From Trichaptum fuscoviolaceum (Eukaryota > Basidiomycota > Agaricomycetes > Hymenochaetales > Trichaptaceae), in NCBI GenBank assembly GCA_910574455.1, contig CAJSYZ010000007.1:4525302-4589301 (forward strand): 64,000 nucleotides of DNA. Reading direction: 5' to 3'. The notes under the pieces were generated by a model. It made no database searches, was not told the DNA's origin, and saw nothing but the letters and a program-made list of their open reading frames with translations. Below are positions 20,563 to 34,032 of this stretch, piece after piece; position 1 is the stretch's first letter; each line of letters starts with the position of its first letter. The position numbers and the translations under genes are program-made.

Positions 20563-21594
20563 CAGCCAATCTGACAATGCAGACGAAGATGACGTGCCTC
20601 CTCGCATAAAGTATGTTCGTTTATATTATGCAACGAATATCATTCTAAAATTCCATCATGCAGCGACCCAGACAGCCTGAGGAACGGGATAGTTAAGACA
20701 TCCGATAAGAAGGCCGATTTCACTCTCCTTCTTGTTGGAGAGACTGGTGTCGGAAAGACGTCTGTCCTTTCACTTATCGCAAACGTCCTTGCCGGCCACA
20801 AGCCCGAGGAATATGTCGACGTGCATGACCCTACAAACGAAGAGGGCGGGTCACAGTCCCAAAGCCAGACGAATTCTGCGAAGGTCTACGAGTTCACGAG
20901 TAAGAACGGCATCACGATACGCATCCTTGACACGCCTGGCCTGGCGGACACACGCGGAATATCACAGGACGAGCTTCACAAGGCCAGTATCGCGAATGCC
21001 ATAAAGGATCACATTGTCACTGTCAACGGTGTCCTCATCCTCGCCAATGGTACAGTTCCTCGCCTCGGTGCTGCAACAGACTACGCCCTCTCCACATTGT
21101 CGTCCATCTTCCCTCGTACGCTCGCCGACAACATTGCTCTCATGTTCACCAACGTCCCCAGTCCTCTATCGTGGAATTTCGAGCAGAGCTCCCTTCCCGC
21201 TGTCCTGCATGGTGCCGATCAATTCCTTCTCGACAATCCCGTTGCGATGCAGAGGAAGTACAACGAGCTCAAAGGGAAGAAGCTGCCGAAGGCGACGCTC
21301 AGACAGCTGCGCGATGGTGTAATACAGGGCGAGCGGAAGGCCCTGGACATGTTGTCGGATTTGTTTGATTGGCTTGACAAGCGAGTAGCGCAGCCAACGA
21401 AAGACATCTTGTCGCTGTATGAGCAATCGCAGACCATCGAAAAAAGCATACAAAACGCCCTTGCCCGAATGCAGCAAGCCAACACGAAGAGGAATGATCT
21501 GGAAAAGATAAAGAGAGATATTGATAAGGCAAAACTTGTGAGCAAAGACACCACTGATGAGGTTATTCTCGCTGACCAGAGCATAGGACATTGA
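20563..21594 (+). CDS. AIG1-like P-loop GTPase (5' exons not resolved)
   Basis: Two exons are clear: 20563-20610, then a 53-nt GTATGT...TGCAG intron, then 20664-21594. Exon 2 begins DPDSLRNGIVKTSDKKAD and carries the Walker A loop LLLVGETGVGKTS, the G3 motif ILDTPGLADTRG, a segment VLILANGTVPRLGAATDYAL, and ALMFTNVPSPLSW, where a TKxD-type G4 motif would be expected, so guanine specificity is uncertain. The last 60 or so residues (EQSQTIEKSIQNALARMQQ onward) look like a coiled coil. Fungal AIG1/GIMAP-like GTPases have this layout; roles there are mostly unknown. No in-frame ATG lies in the first exon, and the first Met in exon 2 (20821) is after the P-loop, so an upstream start exon must exist. 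Convergent with the 2OG gene of unit 3, 5 bp between stops. Confidence 0.85.
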
Positions 21595-21599
21595 CACGC

Positions 21600-22376
21600 T
21601 CAAAGACTTGCAAATGTCATTCGCAAAGATTTGATATTCGATAATCGCTCCTTGTAGTCCGAGAATTTGTAGATCAATGACAAACGATATCCTAATAGAA
21701 CTGGCAGCATCTCATGTGACACTCCTCGTAAGTAGACCATCGACGACATAGAGAATTCCGAAGAGCCCGCAAAGTCGATATTCGTCGTTTTCGCCTCATA
21801 CGTGAACCGTACTTGAGCACCGGTATATAAGGAGGGTAGCAGAAGCTCAAATATATGACCTTCCGTTGGAATATCGCCGCCGCTATTATGTCAAGAATCA
21901 GAATAACGTACGACACTAACAAGAGATAGTCACAGCACCATGAGCCAGCCCCGCAGAGAACCAGCCTATCAAGAGTCAACTTCTTGCGTACGCCGGCCTC
22001 AAAGCCGGCCTTTTGTACGAAATCATTGAACAGGGAGTTTCTGATAGAAAATTTCGAGGCAGGCAGCATCCAACAGTGAGGATCTTTCGCATGTACAGAT
22101 GCAAGCCCTTTTATTGATCCTGCCTCACGGTCCGTCAGCGGCAAAGAAATCGCGCCAATACCCTTTACATAAAGGCCCAAGATCGGGGCGTCAGCATAGT
22201 TGTGGCCTGCCGTGATTGGAGCTTCTTCGAGAAGCGGAACCTTTGCCAGCGTATCAGATAAAAGGGTCTGTAACGTGGTGGAGTGTTAGTGCAATATCCT
22301 AACTGCATAATGTAAGTTATATCCATACCCGAAAGTCTTGGATTTTCAGACGATTGCGATCTTTGGCGCTTGGCAT
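21600..22376 (-). CDS. Truncated 2OG-Fe(II)-oxygenase-like protein, copy 3
   Basis: Same exon structure and an intact frame as the copy at 11425-12201; the only difference noticed lies in intron 1 (22262). Confidence 0.7.
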
Positions 22377-22767
22377 GACGGAAAGTACAAAAGAGAAGGG
22401 TATGAGGTGAGTCCCCCAAGTGATGATAAAAGGTAAAGAATGGGAGAAAATAAGCAAGAGCAGTGTACTATTTGAAGTAAAGGGGATGGCTTTGCGGCTT
22501 TGTGGTATAGCCAACGAAGTGACACGTCAGAGTAGCCCCCGCAGCATCTTTCATGAGGCAATGACGAACAAAGACACGAGAATGCGACAACTGAACAATT
22601 TACTGTGGCTCATACGGTTAATTCAGCAGAACGAGCTACAAAGACCAGAACATAACCGCAGATCATTCTCACCCACCGAGAGTACTGCCATACATTTTAT
22701 CGAGCTGAAGCGAAGGACGAAGAGATATGCGAAGGTGTTTGCTTGAATTAAACAAGGTACAATATTG

Positions 22768-23803
22768 CTATGATAATGCAGTCCTGTCGGATTGGTTCGT
22801 ACGGAAACTCGATTTATCCTGCATCGAATCTAGAAGAGACATTAGCCTCACGACCACTCTAAAATAACAGAGATATAGCAAACCATTGTTAGTCTTATAT
22901 TCTATTACAGTATTCTGTGGTAAGTCGAGAACACGGCGTATGGTATCCCTAAGAGAACATTCAGCGGTCTATAGTAGCAAGGAGAGAAAATCACGCACTT
23001 TATTTTCTGATTTACTTTGGAATCACTTCCACGCCTGTTCCATACACTAAGGATATCTTCGCTCTGCCTCACACTCAACGTACATCCACAAATTTCAGGC
23101 TCAGACGCGTCCTCAGCCCCATTAACGTTCGCGGCCCTCCAGCTTCCCGAATCTGTCCCGGCGCCAGGCGCAGCAGCATCGCCATTTGACTCGCAGTCGT
23201 CGAACTGGTCGCCAACTACAGCCATAACTATCTCCTCCCATAATCTGTCCGCAACACCCTTCTTGAGCCGAATGATCCATTTTCCGCCTTGCAGATTGAC
23301 CGGGTCCTCCCAAACGGGCCGCCGGATCCCGGAATGGAAGAGAAGGTAGTCGGTCGTGGGCTGTAGCGTAGATGGTGGGTTGAGGTGTGTCCAGAGGGAC
23401 CAAAAGGATTCAATCTGGAGAGCCGTTAGTCAACGCAGTGAAAGAAACCAATGCAGACGCTTACAGAACTGAAGGATGAAATCTTCTTGATCCCCTCCTC
23501 GTAGTTTGTCGTGGTGACTTTGTTCCCCGGTGCTCGTTGTTGGCGAAACCAAAATACCCATCTAGCTCATGCAATTTGAAATGAGAAGGGGTGATAAGAA
23601 CGCTATAATGCACGTACGTGTTTCTCAGAGGATGTACGGTTACAGCAATAGTACCGTTACTTGCGGTGCTGACTCCCCTGCTTCTCCTTATTAGTTGGTT
23701 TCTCGTCTCCTGATGAGCTCGTCGAGACAGAAGTTGAGAAATGTTTGGACGATGGCACCCGAGGTCGCGGTGCTGTCGAATTCGGGTTTGCTGTCGCCGT
23801 CAT
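22768..23803 (-). pseudogene. eIF4E-like gene, copy 3, frameshifted in exon 1
   Basis: Exons 2-4 are as in unit 2 (12593-13627). One extra C in exon 1, in a run of four C near 23675, breaks the frame before the cap-binding core. A lone homopolymer change could be a sequencing error. Confidence 0.75.
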
Positions 23804-24319
23804 TGTTGTTGTACTCGACGCATTTTGAGCTCCATTGCTCGAATTCGCAAGGAAGCGGGATTGTGAATGGTTTGAGAAATATCCGGCGATAGTTAAGGTG
23901 TCAAGCTCTTGTAATAATGATACGGGTGATTTGATAGGAATGGGAGATGCGTAGATGACATGGCGGTGTCGGTGGAGTATTGAAGTTTAGGAGTGCTGGA
24001 TGGTCGCGGAGGTAAGGAAAGTTACTGTGCTGGCAACTGCCGATGCCTGGGCAAAAAGGACACTTGCTTGTGAATTGCGAACGTGTAACTCTACCTCTGC
24101 ATGACATCATGCGTGCCTGGACCCCGCCGGACGGGCAGAGGTATCTCCGTTCTGGCGATATCTTTGCGTCGGCTGAGATCTTGTCGAATGCGGGCAGCTG
24201 GAAAGACAAATATTCTGCTCTGTATTGGCTCCCCGGGCGAAAAAAGTTGACAACTAACCGTCCTAAAGGTTGGCGCATACTAATTTGCGGGTAGGTTCGC
24301 GAGCCGGGTTTCTCAATCA

Positions 24320-26898
24320 CCACGTCAAACTGCACGAGTGCCGGATTTCTTAACTTTGGACAATTATATTACAGGAACTGCACGAGAACGAACATTCAAT
24401 GCAAAAGATAAGTAAGTTACAGTTAGCCAAACACCACGCCAAACTGCACGAGTGACGCGCCGCGCTCCTTTCTCTTCTACCGCCGCCATCTATTTAAGTT
24501 GACCACCACGTCAAACTGCACGAGTGTCGCGACCCACTCTCTTCTCCTCCCGCGACGACCAACCCTTCGCCGCCGCCGTCCATCTCCTCCGTCGCCAACA
24601 TCGCAGACCTCCTCAACGTCACAGACCGTTGCGTTCAGCCCTGCACTACCGCGCAGACGCACTTGCAATGTCGAGCAGACTAGCGCCCGAGTTGGACGAT
24701 GGCAGTGGTGTATTCCTGCGTTGACTCCCTGGTGAGCACCCACTTTCAATGCTCCTGCTATCCGCCGCCACCGCGTCTACTCGAAGGAGCTGTTGCACTG
24801 CAGAATTCAAACGTCACAGACCGGTTGCGTTCAGCCTCGCCAACACAAGATCTTGCCCACCGTGCACTCGAGCGGACTGATCCAGCTTCCAGCACCTGCG
24901 GCTCGACGCTGAGAGCAGCGCAAACACGATCCCACCTGGGCTGCGCGCCGGAAGTTGGACGATGACAGTGGTGTACTCCACCGGTGAGCACCCAATCTCA
25001 AAGCCGCCTCTGTCTTGACTCTGACTGAGCGGGCGGATACCTTCGTAAGCGTCTACTCGAAGGAACCCCCTCATTCCCTGTTCTTCGACATGCGGGGCGC
25101 GCTCGGCCAGAAGCTGTCGCGACGCAGCATTGGCGGAACGTCACAGACCGGTTGCGTTCTGTCCGGCCTCGCTCAATGACTCGGCCAGGATACTCCCTGT
25201 TGGACGAGTGCGACATTGCGGCGTCATGCTTTGCGCGGTGAGATGCGCCGTTCGACTTGTCGCGCTGATGTGAGGACTGATCTTGCGCCTGACTGACGAG
25301 GGTCCGCCATTTCCCAGGTGCCGCTCGCCGGACGCAGAAACATATATATATTGCTATCTCCACCACGTCAAACTGCACGAGTAACCGCGCGCTAATGATG
25401 GTACAGCACCGTCCAGGGCGAGCTCCTCTCTGCCGCCGCCGCCCTCAAAGATCTCGAGCTGAGAAACGTCACAGACCGCTGCACAGACGGCGCAAGGCGC
25501 CCGCAATGTCGAGCGGACTGATCTACGGCCTCTGTCATGCTGGCACGACGCGGAGAGCAGCGCAACCGCGCCTTGCGCGGCACAGCGACCCTCTCGGTAA
25601 GTGCCCTGAGAAACGTCACAGACCGGCTGTCCGCAGCTTGCGAGATTGCCCAGCCGCGATGTCCACGCAAGTGAGAAACGTCTCAGACCGGCGTCTCTGC
25701 TCACAGTCACGATTCCCGGAGCGCAAGGCAGACGAATACGAGGAGTGCGCACACGCGCCAGACCGCCAGTTGAGCGTTTGCTTGAAGGGCGCGCTTGGGC
25801 AGAAGCTGCGCGGGGCCCACGTCACAGACCGGTTGCGTTCGCGCGCGAGGCCGCTCGCGGGACGCAAAAACATATATATATTGTTATCTGGCGACGCGCG
25901 CGGCCCAGATGTCGCTCGCCGGAAGCAAAACCATATATATATTGCTATCCCCTGACCGTCAACCTCAATGCTCTCGCCTTGCGCAACGGTTGGGGCAGAT
26001 GCGCCGTTCGACTTGTCGCGCTGATGCGGAGGACTGATCTTGCGCCTGACTGACGAGGGTGCGCCGCGCGCTCACGCTGGGGCCTGCACCTTCCCTTTCA
26101 CTCGCATTCTTCTTGCCATCCTTCCTCTCTGCGGAGGACATAATCTTGCGCCTGATTGCTGCACGGTGTCCTCGGTGTGTGCCCTCGAAGATCACAGACC
26201 CGCCCCAATGCTCCAGCGTCCGCCAGTCTTCGCCGACCTCGATTGAGTGGGAGGATCCCTTTGTGTGCGTCTGCTTTGTTGCGGGGCGCGCGCGCATGTC
26301 CAATGTCACAGACCGGTTGCGCGCGATGGTACCTTCGTTGCGGTGCGCTGTACCGTGTGATCCTTGGGCTGGCGGCGCTCGCCGGACGAAGAAACATATA
26401 TATATTGCTGAATGTGGGGTCCGCTGCTGACCTGGAGAGACACCGGAATCGCAGATGGTTCACTTTGCGTGCTGCAAGACCTTCCATACGTCCGAGAAAC
26501 TGCTAGCAAGGACACTTCAATTTCCAGTATTGAGACATATCTTCCACCTATGCAGTCACGTCAGAAAAGGTTGCCGATGTCAATCTGAGTGCATTAGGAC
26601 TCACAATGGTATGTTGACCCTCTCCAAACAGAATGACAGCTGGAAGACTCAGATAGTTGATTGCCTGTCATCACTAACTAGAACCTGCAAAGCGTGGACA
26701 AAGGCGCCGCTGCGGTGCGCTGGGCGAGGCCGTCATCCAGAAGTCGCTCGCCCGGCGCATTTATATATATATATTGCTATGTTGGATGTTAGTAGAAGCT
26801 CGAAGACAAATAGAAAATGAGTAACTCTTACATGGGAGTTGAAGCAGGCTTTGAGTGTCGCTCGCCTGGCGCATTTCTGTATATATATTGCTGTCTGG
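24320..26898. repeat. Motif block, unit 3
   Basis: Full set of motifs as in unit 2, but the first motif 2 copy (about 24617) has lost one base and nearby sequence has several small deletions. Confidence 0.85.
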
Positions 26899-28171
26899 TT
26901 AGTAAAAGGTCAAAGACGAAAATACTAGTGAGACTTACAGTGCGAAAGAGGAATTGACGGAGAGACGAAAGCAAGCTGCTTTATACATGAGCCCTCTTAA
27001 GCGAGTCAGGGTCGAATTTTCGGACCCATTCACACAGAACACATTTTCCTTGAATTTATTATTTTGACATGGTATCTTAGTGATTCAGACATGCATTTTA
27101 ATGGTCCTGAATAACTCAGAATTGTGCACGAAGGTCTCGAGGGAGAAGAATGCTGTCCAAAATATGCTCAGGGTCAATTCGTGTCAGCCTGAGGGCCCTG
27201 GCATTGCCAATTCAAGCTACCTAACCTCCTATGCTTTCAGCCATGACCTTCGAGCAGGCCATCAAGCTCATCACATTGTGCAAAGCCTTCGGAAATCGAC
27301 TATAGTCGACAATGGCACCTACACTAGCATGATTGACAATGCTCTCAGCTCGAACCTGGACACGGAGAGGTGAGTGTGTTCTCCGGCTCTTGCATGTCTT
27401 CCTTGGGCTCGCATCACTCAGGATACTCATTCCTTCTGATAGAAGGCTCTGAAGCACCTGGGAAGGGACTTGGCAGGACGTAATAGCACCTGCTAAGCGA
27501 AATGTGCGACAGAAACCACCCAGTTCTCAGAACTTCCGGCTGAACTCTGCCAGGAAGCCAAGGGCCTATTCAACACACAATGGCACAATACCTGAGCTCT
27601 ATCTCATATGTCAGGCCATCGGAGCATCAAGCAGGGACCTCAAGCTCTTGACTAAAGCTACTCCGCCCTCCCCCAGCTCTCGAACTCAACCCGGGCATGC
27701 CATGCAATCGCTGCACGGCTCATACCTCCCATTCACTCGGAAGACGTCTTCCATACTTCGCCTCACTCATTTCGCATCAGATTCCAGGGGTTCAGGGTCT
27801 CGGCTAGGCTGTGGGAATGACGCTAGTGTGCAAGCGCTGTCTGGAACAACCAGCAGCAGAATTTTGGTGAGCACTTTGCCGTCTGCACAGAGAGTGCATT
27901 TGGCACATTCTATGCTATTATCTTGTTTTCTTGCAGCTTCAGAGGGTGCTGGAGAGGTATGAGGGGGTGGATAGAGGTCACTGAAGGTATTCTGAGGGAC
28001 GGGAGGGACAGGATAGCTGTTCGGCGCTGGAAACACTTGTCCGGAGGTTTGCCCGGGCTCTGTAGAAACGACACAATCTTCTTTGCTTGGCATTTTCTAC
28101 GGTATTGTAGCCTATCGGTGAGTATAGGCCGATGACTTCTCTGCATGACAAGGTCTACGGGCTTCGAAGGG
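26899..28171. other. Degenerate region, unit 3
   Basis: As in unit 2. Here and in units 4 and 5, a few extra bases at the CAGCCTGAGG near 27186 extend an open plus frame (27080-27373), still without any recognised feature. Confidence 0.5.
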
Positions 28172-28305
28172 TATAAATACAGGTCAGTTCTGTCCCGAGG
28201 TTCACCAGGCTCTTCGCCCTTCCCCCTCTCTCTTCATTCTCTCTCCTCTTTCACACTATTCTAATTTCTCACTGCAATTGCATTTGATATTTATCTCTGC
28301 ATTAT
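28172..28305 (+). promoter_or_regulatory. TATA-type core promoter, unit 3
   Basis: TATAAATA at 28172-28179 with the same CT-rich tract as in unit 2. Confidence 0.6.
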
Positions 28306-29709
28306 GACTTTATTCACCGTTGTTCTTGCTTTCCGGTAGCTCTTTGCTGTTAGATCAGTAAGTGTTCACAGTTTCAGTATTATTCTCAGGCTTATATTAA
28401 CTCTACTTTTGACGCGCCAGCTCTTCCATCGCTTTGGACCACGATTCGAATAACAATAGAGGGTCTACACTCCGAGTCAAGTCTATCTGTGAAACTATGG
28501 GGTCTTTATATCTCAGCTGCTCGAGGCTATGGCTTCAGGTGTAATTGACTGCACACGCCGTAGGAGATCGAATCTGCAAGCTGGCCTTACCGCTCTGTAT
28601 TGGTTTTCACTCGGTCGTGATCAGTACTAGGGCTACTTTTCCTCTCTCTCACGCTCTACTACCTGCTCACAAAGTCTGACATCCAAATGTCAGCTATTGC
28701 TATTTTCATTCACTGGCTCTTCTATGTCCGGGACACGAAGGACGGATGCAGATTAGAAGGCGAAGTAGATATTAGGTTAAGGACGGACAGGTAAGTCGAC
28801 ATTCAGTCGATGTAACGCACTAATAGGTAGGATATACCTCTACCACGGATCTTTCACCGCCGACTCAAGCTCAGAAGCTCTTGAGACTATCCTGCATTGA
28901 AACCAATCTTGACACAAATAGGGTTTTCTGTCTCAAGTTCATCGAGCTATTGTATTGCTCAAGGTACTGTTCTCGGCTATTGATTATCGACGGTCAAAAA
29001 TGATTGTCAGGTCATGCATTCTCTTGCACCCTTGCTTCGGATGAAAATTGATTCCGGTCGCCACGTCAGCCGTGACCGTGACCGTAGGCTGGCGATAAGA
29101 AGGAGTGGCGAAGTGCTGAAAGTCGCATCGCAGTAAGTGATATTTACTATTTATCTTTGAATAAGAAGGCTGAAGAAAGAATGTTAGGATAAAACTGTGA
29201 TTGAATCTGTGGTCGAGTTCTACTTCTTGCCTCCGTGGTACGCAAGAACCTGAACTCGCAGAGCATTGTCATGGCTATTAAGAATGACCGAGACGCATGG
29301 CAGCTCTGTGCCTGGACTTGACCTTAACTCTGGTTTTCAGTTATCGGGCTCGAACAAAATTTGAGAGACATGGATCACTATAAGGTAATTTCCCTTGCGG
29401 CACTTCTTGTCTTCCGCGCTCATCATCAACGCCGCATGCTCGTCAAGTGCGCGTCAAGAATCAAGCCATCTAGCTAATCTATAGCACATCCATCACCACT
29501 GAGGCCGACGTCAAGTACGATTCAACACAACAGCACTTCGCGATTGTGAGCAAGAGGCCAGCTTTGGATGTCCTTCAAGCTGTTACAGCCCACGCTGTAG
29601 TGCGTCCGTCGATTGACTACAGTTCACCGGGCGCGCTTGCTCGGAGTACTTGGAGGCGCTTTGCAAGTCATTGAACGCTAGCGCTGCTCGCTAGTCAGGT
29701 TGTATCGCT
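28306..29709 (+). pseudogene. Degenerate gene remnant, unit 3
   Basis: Matches unit 2 up to about 29235, then carries a different version of the next 150 bp that is shared with units 4, 5 and 6. Confidence 0.35.
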
Positions 29710-30520
29710 ATGCGTAACGTGCACGAACATAACAATTACGGAGCTACTGGGCGATGTCTACAACACAAACCTGGTTCCTGTAAGTTGTCATTTAATACTA
29801 TGAAGCCAAGTATGCTTATAACTTGCTGCAAGCTATTTCTCGCTATTCGTCACCTATACGCCGTCGTCTCCGCTCTTACAACGCAAATTCGATGGATGCA
29901 AGGGATGGGCGAGAATGATGGCCAGGGATGGCCGGAAGTGTACGTCCATGTCAACTTATGAAAGTTCATCGAGACCTAATAGACTTTATTCTCGCAGCCT
30001 GTGATGTTCTGGCATATGGTCAAGGCGTATCAGTACACAACTCTCCTCTCCGAAATACTCGTGGGTATGGCCTCGAAGAACTGTCCCGCGATCAGGATGG
30101 TTAGCGAGCTTGTATGGATTCAGTGAGTAGCATCGTCGAATCTCCAAAGATATACTGGATTGATTTTCGACAGCGAACGCGACGGAAGTGTTCTATCGTC
30201 GAGCACTATCATTAATGGAGTTCAAGCTGCCGGCTTCAAGCATAATGTGGAGCAGCGAAAACAGTATGTATTCTTTATTATATTCATGTACACGGCTAAT
30301 CAGATTTCTAATTGTATTCACCACTGCAATGTACATCCTCTACACAGTAGCTCTTCGGCGTACAATAACCGCTCCTTGCTCTTTGCGCGGTGACGAAGTC
30401 ATCGGGAGGACGACCATATTGCGGAATACAGGAGTCGACTTGACGGAAGCGAACAAGAATGCGAGCTTGAGCAGGAAGACCATGTCATCGATTGTAGCTA
30501 TCAGTGTTCAGAGAGCGTGA
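29710..30520 (+). pseudogene. Unidentified intron-bearing sequence, unit 3
   Basis: As in unit 2. In the PAMFWHMVK exon, Ala is changed to Val and SEVLVG to SEILVG, both conservative. Confidence 0.35.
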
Positions 30521-30785
30521 AGAATCGATGCTGTTTACACATGCAAGTGAATATTGAGCAAAAGAACAGACTGAAACGATGCACCCTAAGCAATTCGGCA
30601 AGCTAGTGCTCACCCTCGTTACACCGCGATTCAAGTACGGCGGTTTGCCTTCGACCATTTCCAGTATAGATTGTTAGTTATAGTCGGCGAGTCCGGTGAG
30701 AAGCGCAAGAGACCTGATCAGGAACCATCCGGCGGGGCTTGAGTTCGAAAGCTTGACTTTTATGCCCCTCATCTTATGCTCGCAG

Positions 30786-31817
30786 CAGCCAATCTGACAA
30801 TGCAGACGAAGATGACGTGCCTCCTCGCATAAAGTATGTTCGTTTATATTATGCAACGAATATCATTCTAAAATTCCATCATGCAGCGACCCAGACAGCC
30901 TGAGGAACGGGATAGTTAAGACATCCGATAAGAAGGCCGATTTCACTCTCCTTCTTGTTGGAGAGACTGGTGTCGGAAAGACGTCTGTCCTTTCACTTAT
31001 CGCAAACGTCCTTGCCGGCCACAAGCCCGAGGAATATGTCGACGTGCATGACCCTACAAACGAAGAGGGCGGGTCACAGTCCCAAAGCCAGACGAATTCT
31101 GCGAAGGTCTACGAGTTCACGAGTAAGAACGGCATCACGATACGCATCCTTGACACGCCTGGCCTGGCGGACACACGCGGAATATCACAGGACGAGCTTC
31201 ACAAGGCCAGTATCGCGAATGCCATAAAGGATCACATTGTCACTGTCAACGGTGTCCTCATCCTCGCCAATGGTACAGTTCCTCGCCTCGGTGCTGCAAC
31301 AGACTACGCCCTCTCCACATTGTCGTCCATCTTCCCTCGTACGCTTGCCGACAACATTGCTCTCATGTTCACCAACGTCCCCAGTCCTCTATCGTGGAAT
31401 TTCGAGCAGAGCTCCCTTCCCGCTGTCCTGCATGGTGCAGATCAATTCCTTCTCGACAATCCCGTTGCGATGCAGAGGAAGTACAACGAGCTCAAAGGGA
31501 AGAAGCTGCCGAAGGCGACGCTCAGACAGCTGCGCGATGGTGTAATACAGGGCGAGCGGAAGGCCCTGGACATGTTGTCGGATTTGTTCGATTGGCTTGA
31601 CAAGCGAGTAGCGCAGCCAACGAAAGACATCTTGTCGCTGTATGAGCAATCGCAGACCATCGAAAAAAGCATACAAAACGCCCTTGCCCGAATGCAGCAA
31701 GCCAACACGAAGAGGAATGATCTGGAAAAGATAAAGAGAGATATTGATAAGGCAAAACTTGTGAGCAAAGACACCACTGATGAGGTTATTCTCGCTGACC
31801 AGAGCATAGGACATTGA
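30786..31817 (+). CDS. AIG1-like P-loop GTPase, copy 3
   Basis: Exons 30786-30833 and 30887-31817. Three base differences from unit 2 were noticed in exon 2 (CTC/CTT, GCC/GCA, TTT/TTC) and all are silent. Confidence 0.85.
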
Positions 31818-31822
31818 CACGC

Positions 31823-32599
31823 TCAAAGACTTGCAAATGTCATTCGCAAAGATTTGATATTCGATAATCGCTCCTTGTAGTCCGAGAATTTGTAGATCAA
31901 TGACAAATGATATCCTAATAGAACTGGCAGCATCTCATGTGACACTCCTCGTAAGTAGACCATCGACGACATAGAGAATTCCGAAGAGCCCGCAAAGTCG
32001 ATATTCGTCGTTTTCGCGTCATACGTGAACCGTACTTGAGCACCGGTATATAAGGAGGGTAGCAGAAGCTCAAATATATGACCTTCCGTTGGAATATGAC
32101 CGCCGCTATTATGTCAAGAATAAGATATAACGTACGACACTAACAAGAGATAGTCACAGTACCATGAGCCAGCCCCGCAGAGAACCAGCCTATCAAGAGT
32201 CAACTTCTTGCGTACGCCGGCCTCAAAGCCGGCCTTTTGTACGAAATCATTGAACAGGGAGTTTCTGATAGAAAATTTCGAGGCAGGCAGCATCCAACAG
32301 TGAGGATCTTTCGCATGTACAGATGCAAGCCCTTTTATTGATCCTGCCTCACGGTCCGTCAGCGGCAAAGAAACGCGCCAATACCCTTTACATAAAGGCC
32401 CAAGATCGGGGCGTCAGCATAGTTGTGGCCTGCCGTGATTGGAGCTTCTTCGACAAGCGGAACCTTCGCCAGCGTATCAGATAATAGGGTCTGTAACGTG
32501 GTGGAGTGTTAGTGCAATATCCTAACTGCATAATGTAAGTTATATCCATACCCGAAAGTCTTGGATTTTCAGACGATTGCGATCTTTGGCGCTTGGCAT
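31823..32599 (-). pseudogene. Truncated 2OG-like gene, copy 4, frameshifted
   Basis: One T is missing near 32374 (GAAACGCGCC where other units have GAAATCGCGCC), which breaks exon 2 in the KGIGAISLPL block. Exon 3 reads GGHIP where units 2 and 3 read GGDIP, a change shared with units 5, 6 and 7. Confidence 0.65.
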
Positions 32600-32853
32600 G
32601 ACGGAAAGTACAAAAGAGAAGGGTATGAGGTGAGTCCCCCAAGTGATGATAAAAGGTAAAGAATGGGAGAAAATAAGCCAGAGCAGTGTACTATTTGAAG
32701 TAAAGGGGATGGCTTTGTGGCTTTGCGGCTTTGTGGTATAGCCAACGAAGTGACACGTCAGAGTAGCCCCCGCAGCATCTTTCATGAGGCAATGACGAAC
32801 AAAGACACGAGAATGCGACAACTGAACAATTTACTGTGGCTCATACGGTTAAT

Positions 32854-34032
32854 TCAGTAGAACGAGCTACAAAGACCAGAACATAACCGCAGATCATTCT
32901 CACCCACCGAGAGTACTGCCATACATTTTATCGAGCTGAAGCGAAGGACGAAGAGATATGCGAAGGTGTTTGCTTGAATTAAACAAGGTACAATATTGCT
33001 ATGATAATGCAGTCCTGTCGGATTGGTTCGTACGGAAATCGATTTATCCTGCATCGAATCTAGAAGAGAAATTAGCCTCACGACCACTCTAAAATAACAG
33101 AGATATAGCAAACCATTGTTAGTCTTATATTCTATTACAGTGTTCTGTGGTAAGTCGAGAACACGGCGTATGGTATCCCTAAGAGAACATTCAACGGTCT
33201 ATAGTAGCAAGGAGAGAAAATCACGCACTTTATTTTCTGATTTACTTTGGAATCACTTCCACGCCTGTTCCATACACTAAGGATATCTTCGCTCTGCCTC
33301 ACACTCAACGTACATCCACAAATTTCAGGCTCAGACGCGTCCTCAGCCCCATTAACGTTCGCGGCCCTCCAGCTTCCCGAATCTGTCCCGGCGCCAGGCG
33401 CAGCAGCATCGCCATTTGACTCGCAGTCGTCGAACTGGTCGCCAACTACAGCCATAACTATCTCCTCCCATAATCTGTCCGCAACACCCTTCTTGAGCCG
33501 AATGATCCATTTTCCGCCTTGCAGATTGACCGGGTCCTCCCAAACGGGCCGCCGGATCCCGGAATGGAAGAGAAGGTAGTCGGTCGTGGGCTGTAGCGTA
33601 GATGGTGGGTTGAGGTGTGTCCAGAGGGACCAAAAGGATTCAATCTGGAGAGCCGTTAGTCAACGCAGTGAAAGAAACCAATGCAGACGCTTACAGAACT
33701 GAAGGATGAAATCTTCTTGATCCCCTCCTCGTAGTTTGTCGTGGTGACTTTGTTCCCCGGTGCTCGTTGTTGGCGAAACCAAAATACCCATCTAGCTCAT
33801 GCAATTTGAAATGAGAAGGGGTGATAAGAACGCTATAATGCACGTACGTGTTTCTCAGAGGATGTACGGTTACAGCAATAGTACCGTTACTTGCGGTGCT
33901 GACTCCCTGCTTCTCCTTATTAGTTGGTTTCTCGTCTCCTGATGAGCTCGTCGAGACAGAAGTTGAGAAATGTTTGGACGATGGCACCCGAGGTCGCGGT
34001 GCTGTCGAATTCGGGTTTGCTGTCGCCGTCAT
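32854..34032 (-). CDS. eIF4E-like protein, copy 4, altered C-terminus
   Basis: Core as in 12593-13627. A one-base deletion near 33038 shifts the frame after the DSMQDKS segment and extends the tail to a stop at 32854, adding about 50 residues beyond the usual end. The cap-binding core is unaffected. Confidence 0.8.

Larger units (their letters stand above)
11435..21609. repeat. Tandem unit 2 (10175 bp), reference unit
   Basis: Used here as the reference because all three recognised genes are open in it. Order: 2OG gene (-), eIF4E-like gene (-), motif block, degenerate region, TATA promoter, unidentified exons (+), GTPase (+). The unit start is set at the junction where GTPase-side sequence meets the interrupted 2OG gene. 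Confidence 0.97.
21610..31832. repeat. Tandem unit 3 (10223 bp)
   Basis: Longer than unit 2 by 48 bp, mainly from an insertion of about 46 bp upstream of the eIF4E gene (24089-24134). First unit to carry the type B cassette. A small noisy patch lies at about 24605-24900. Confidence 0.97.
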
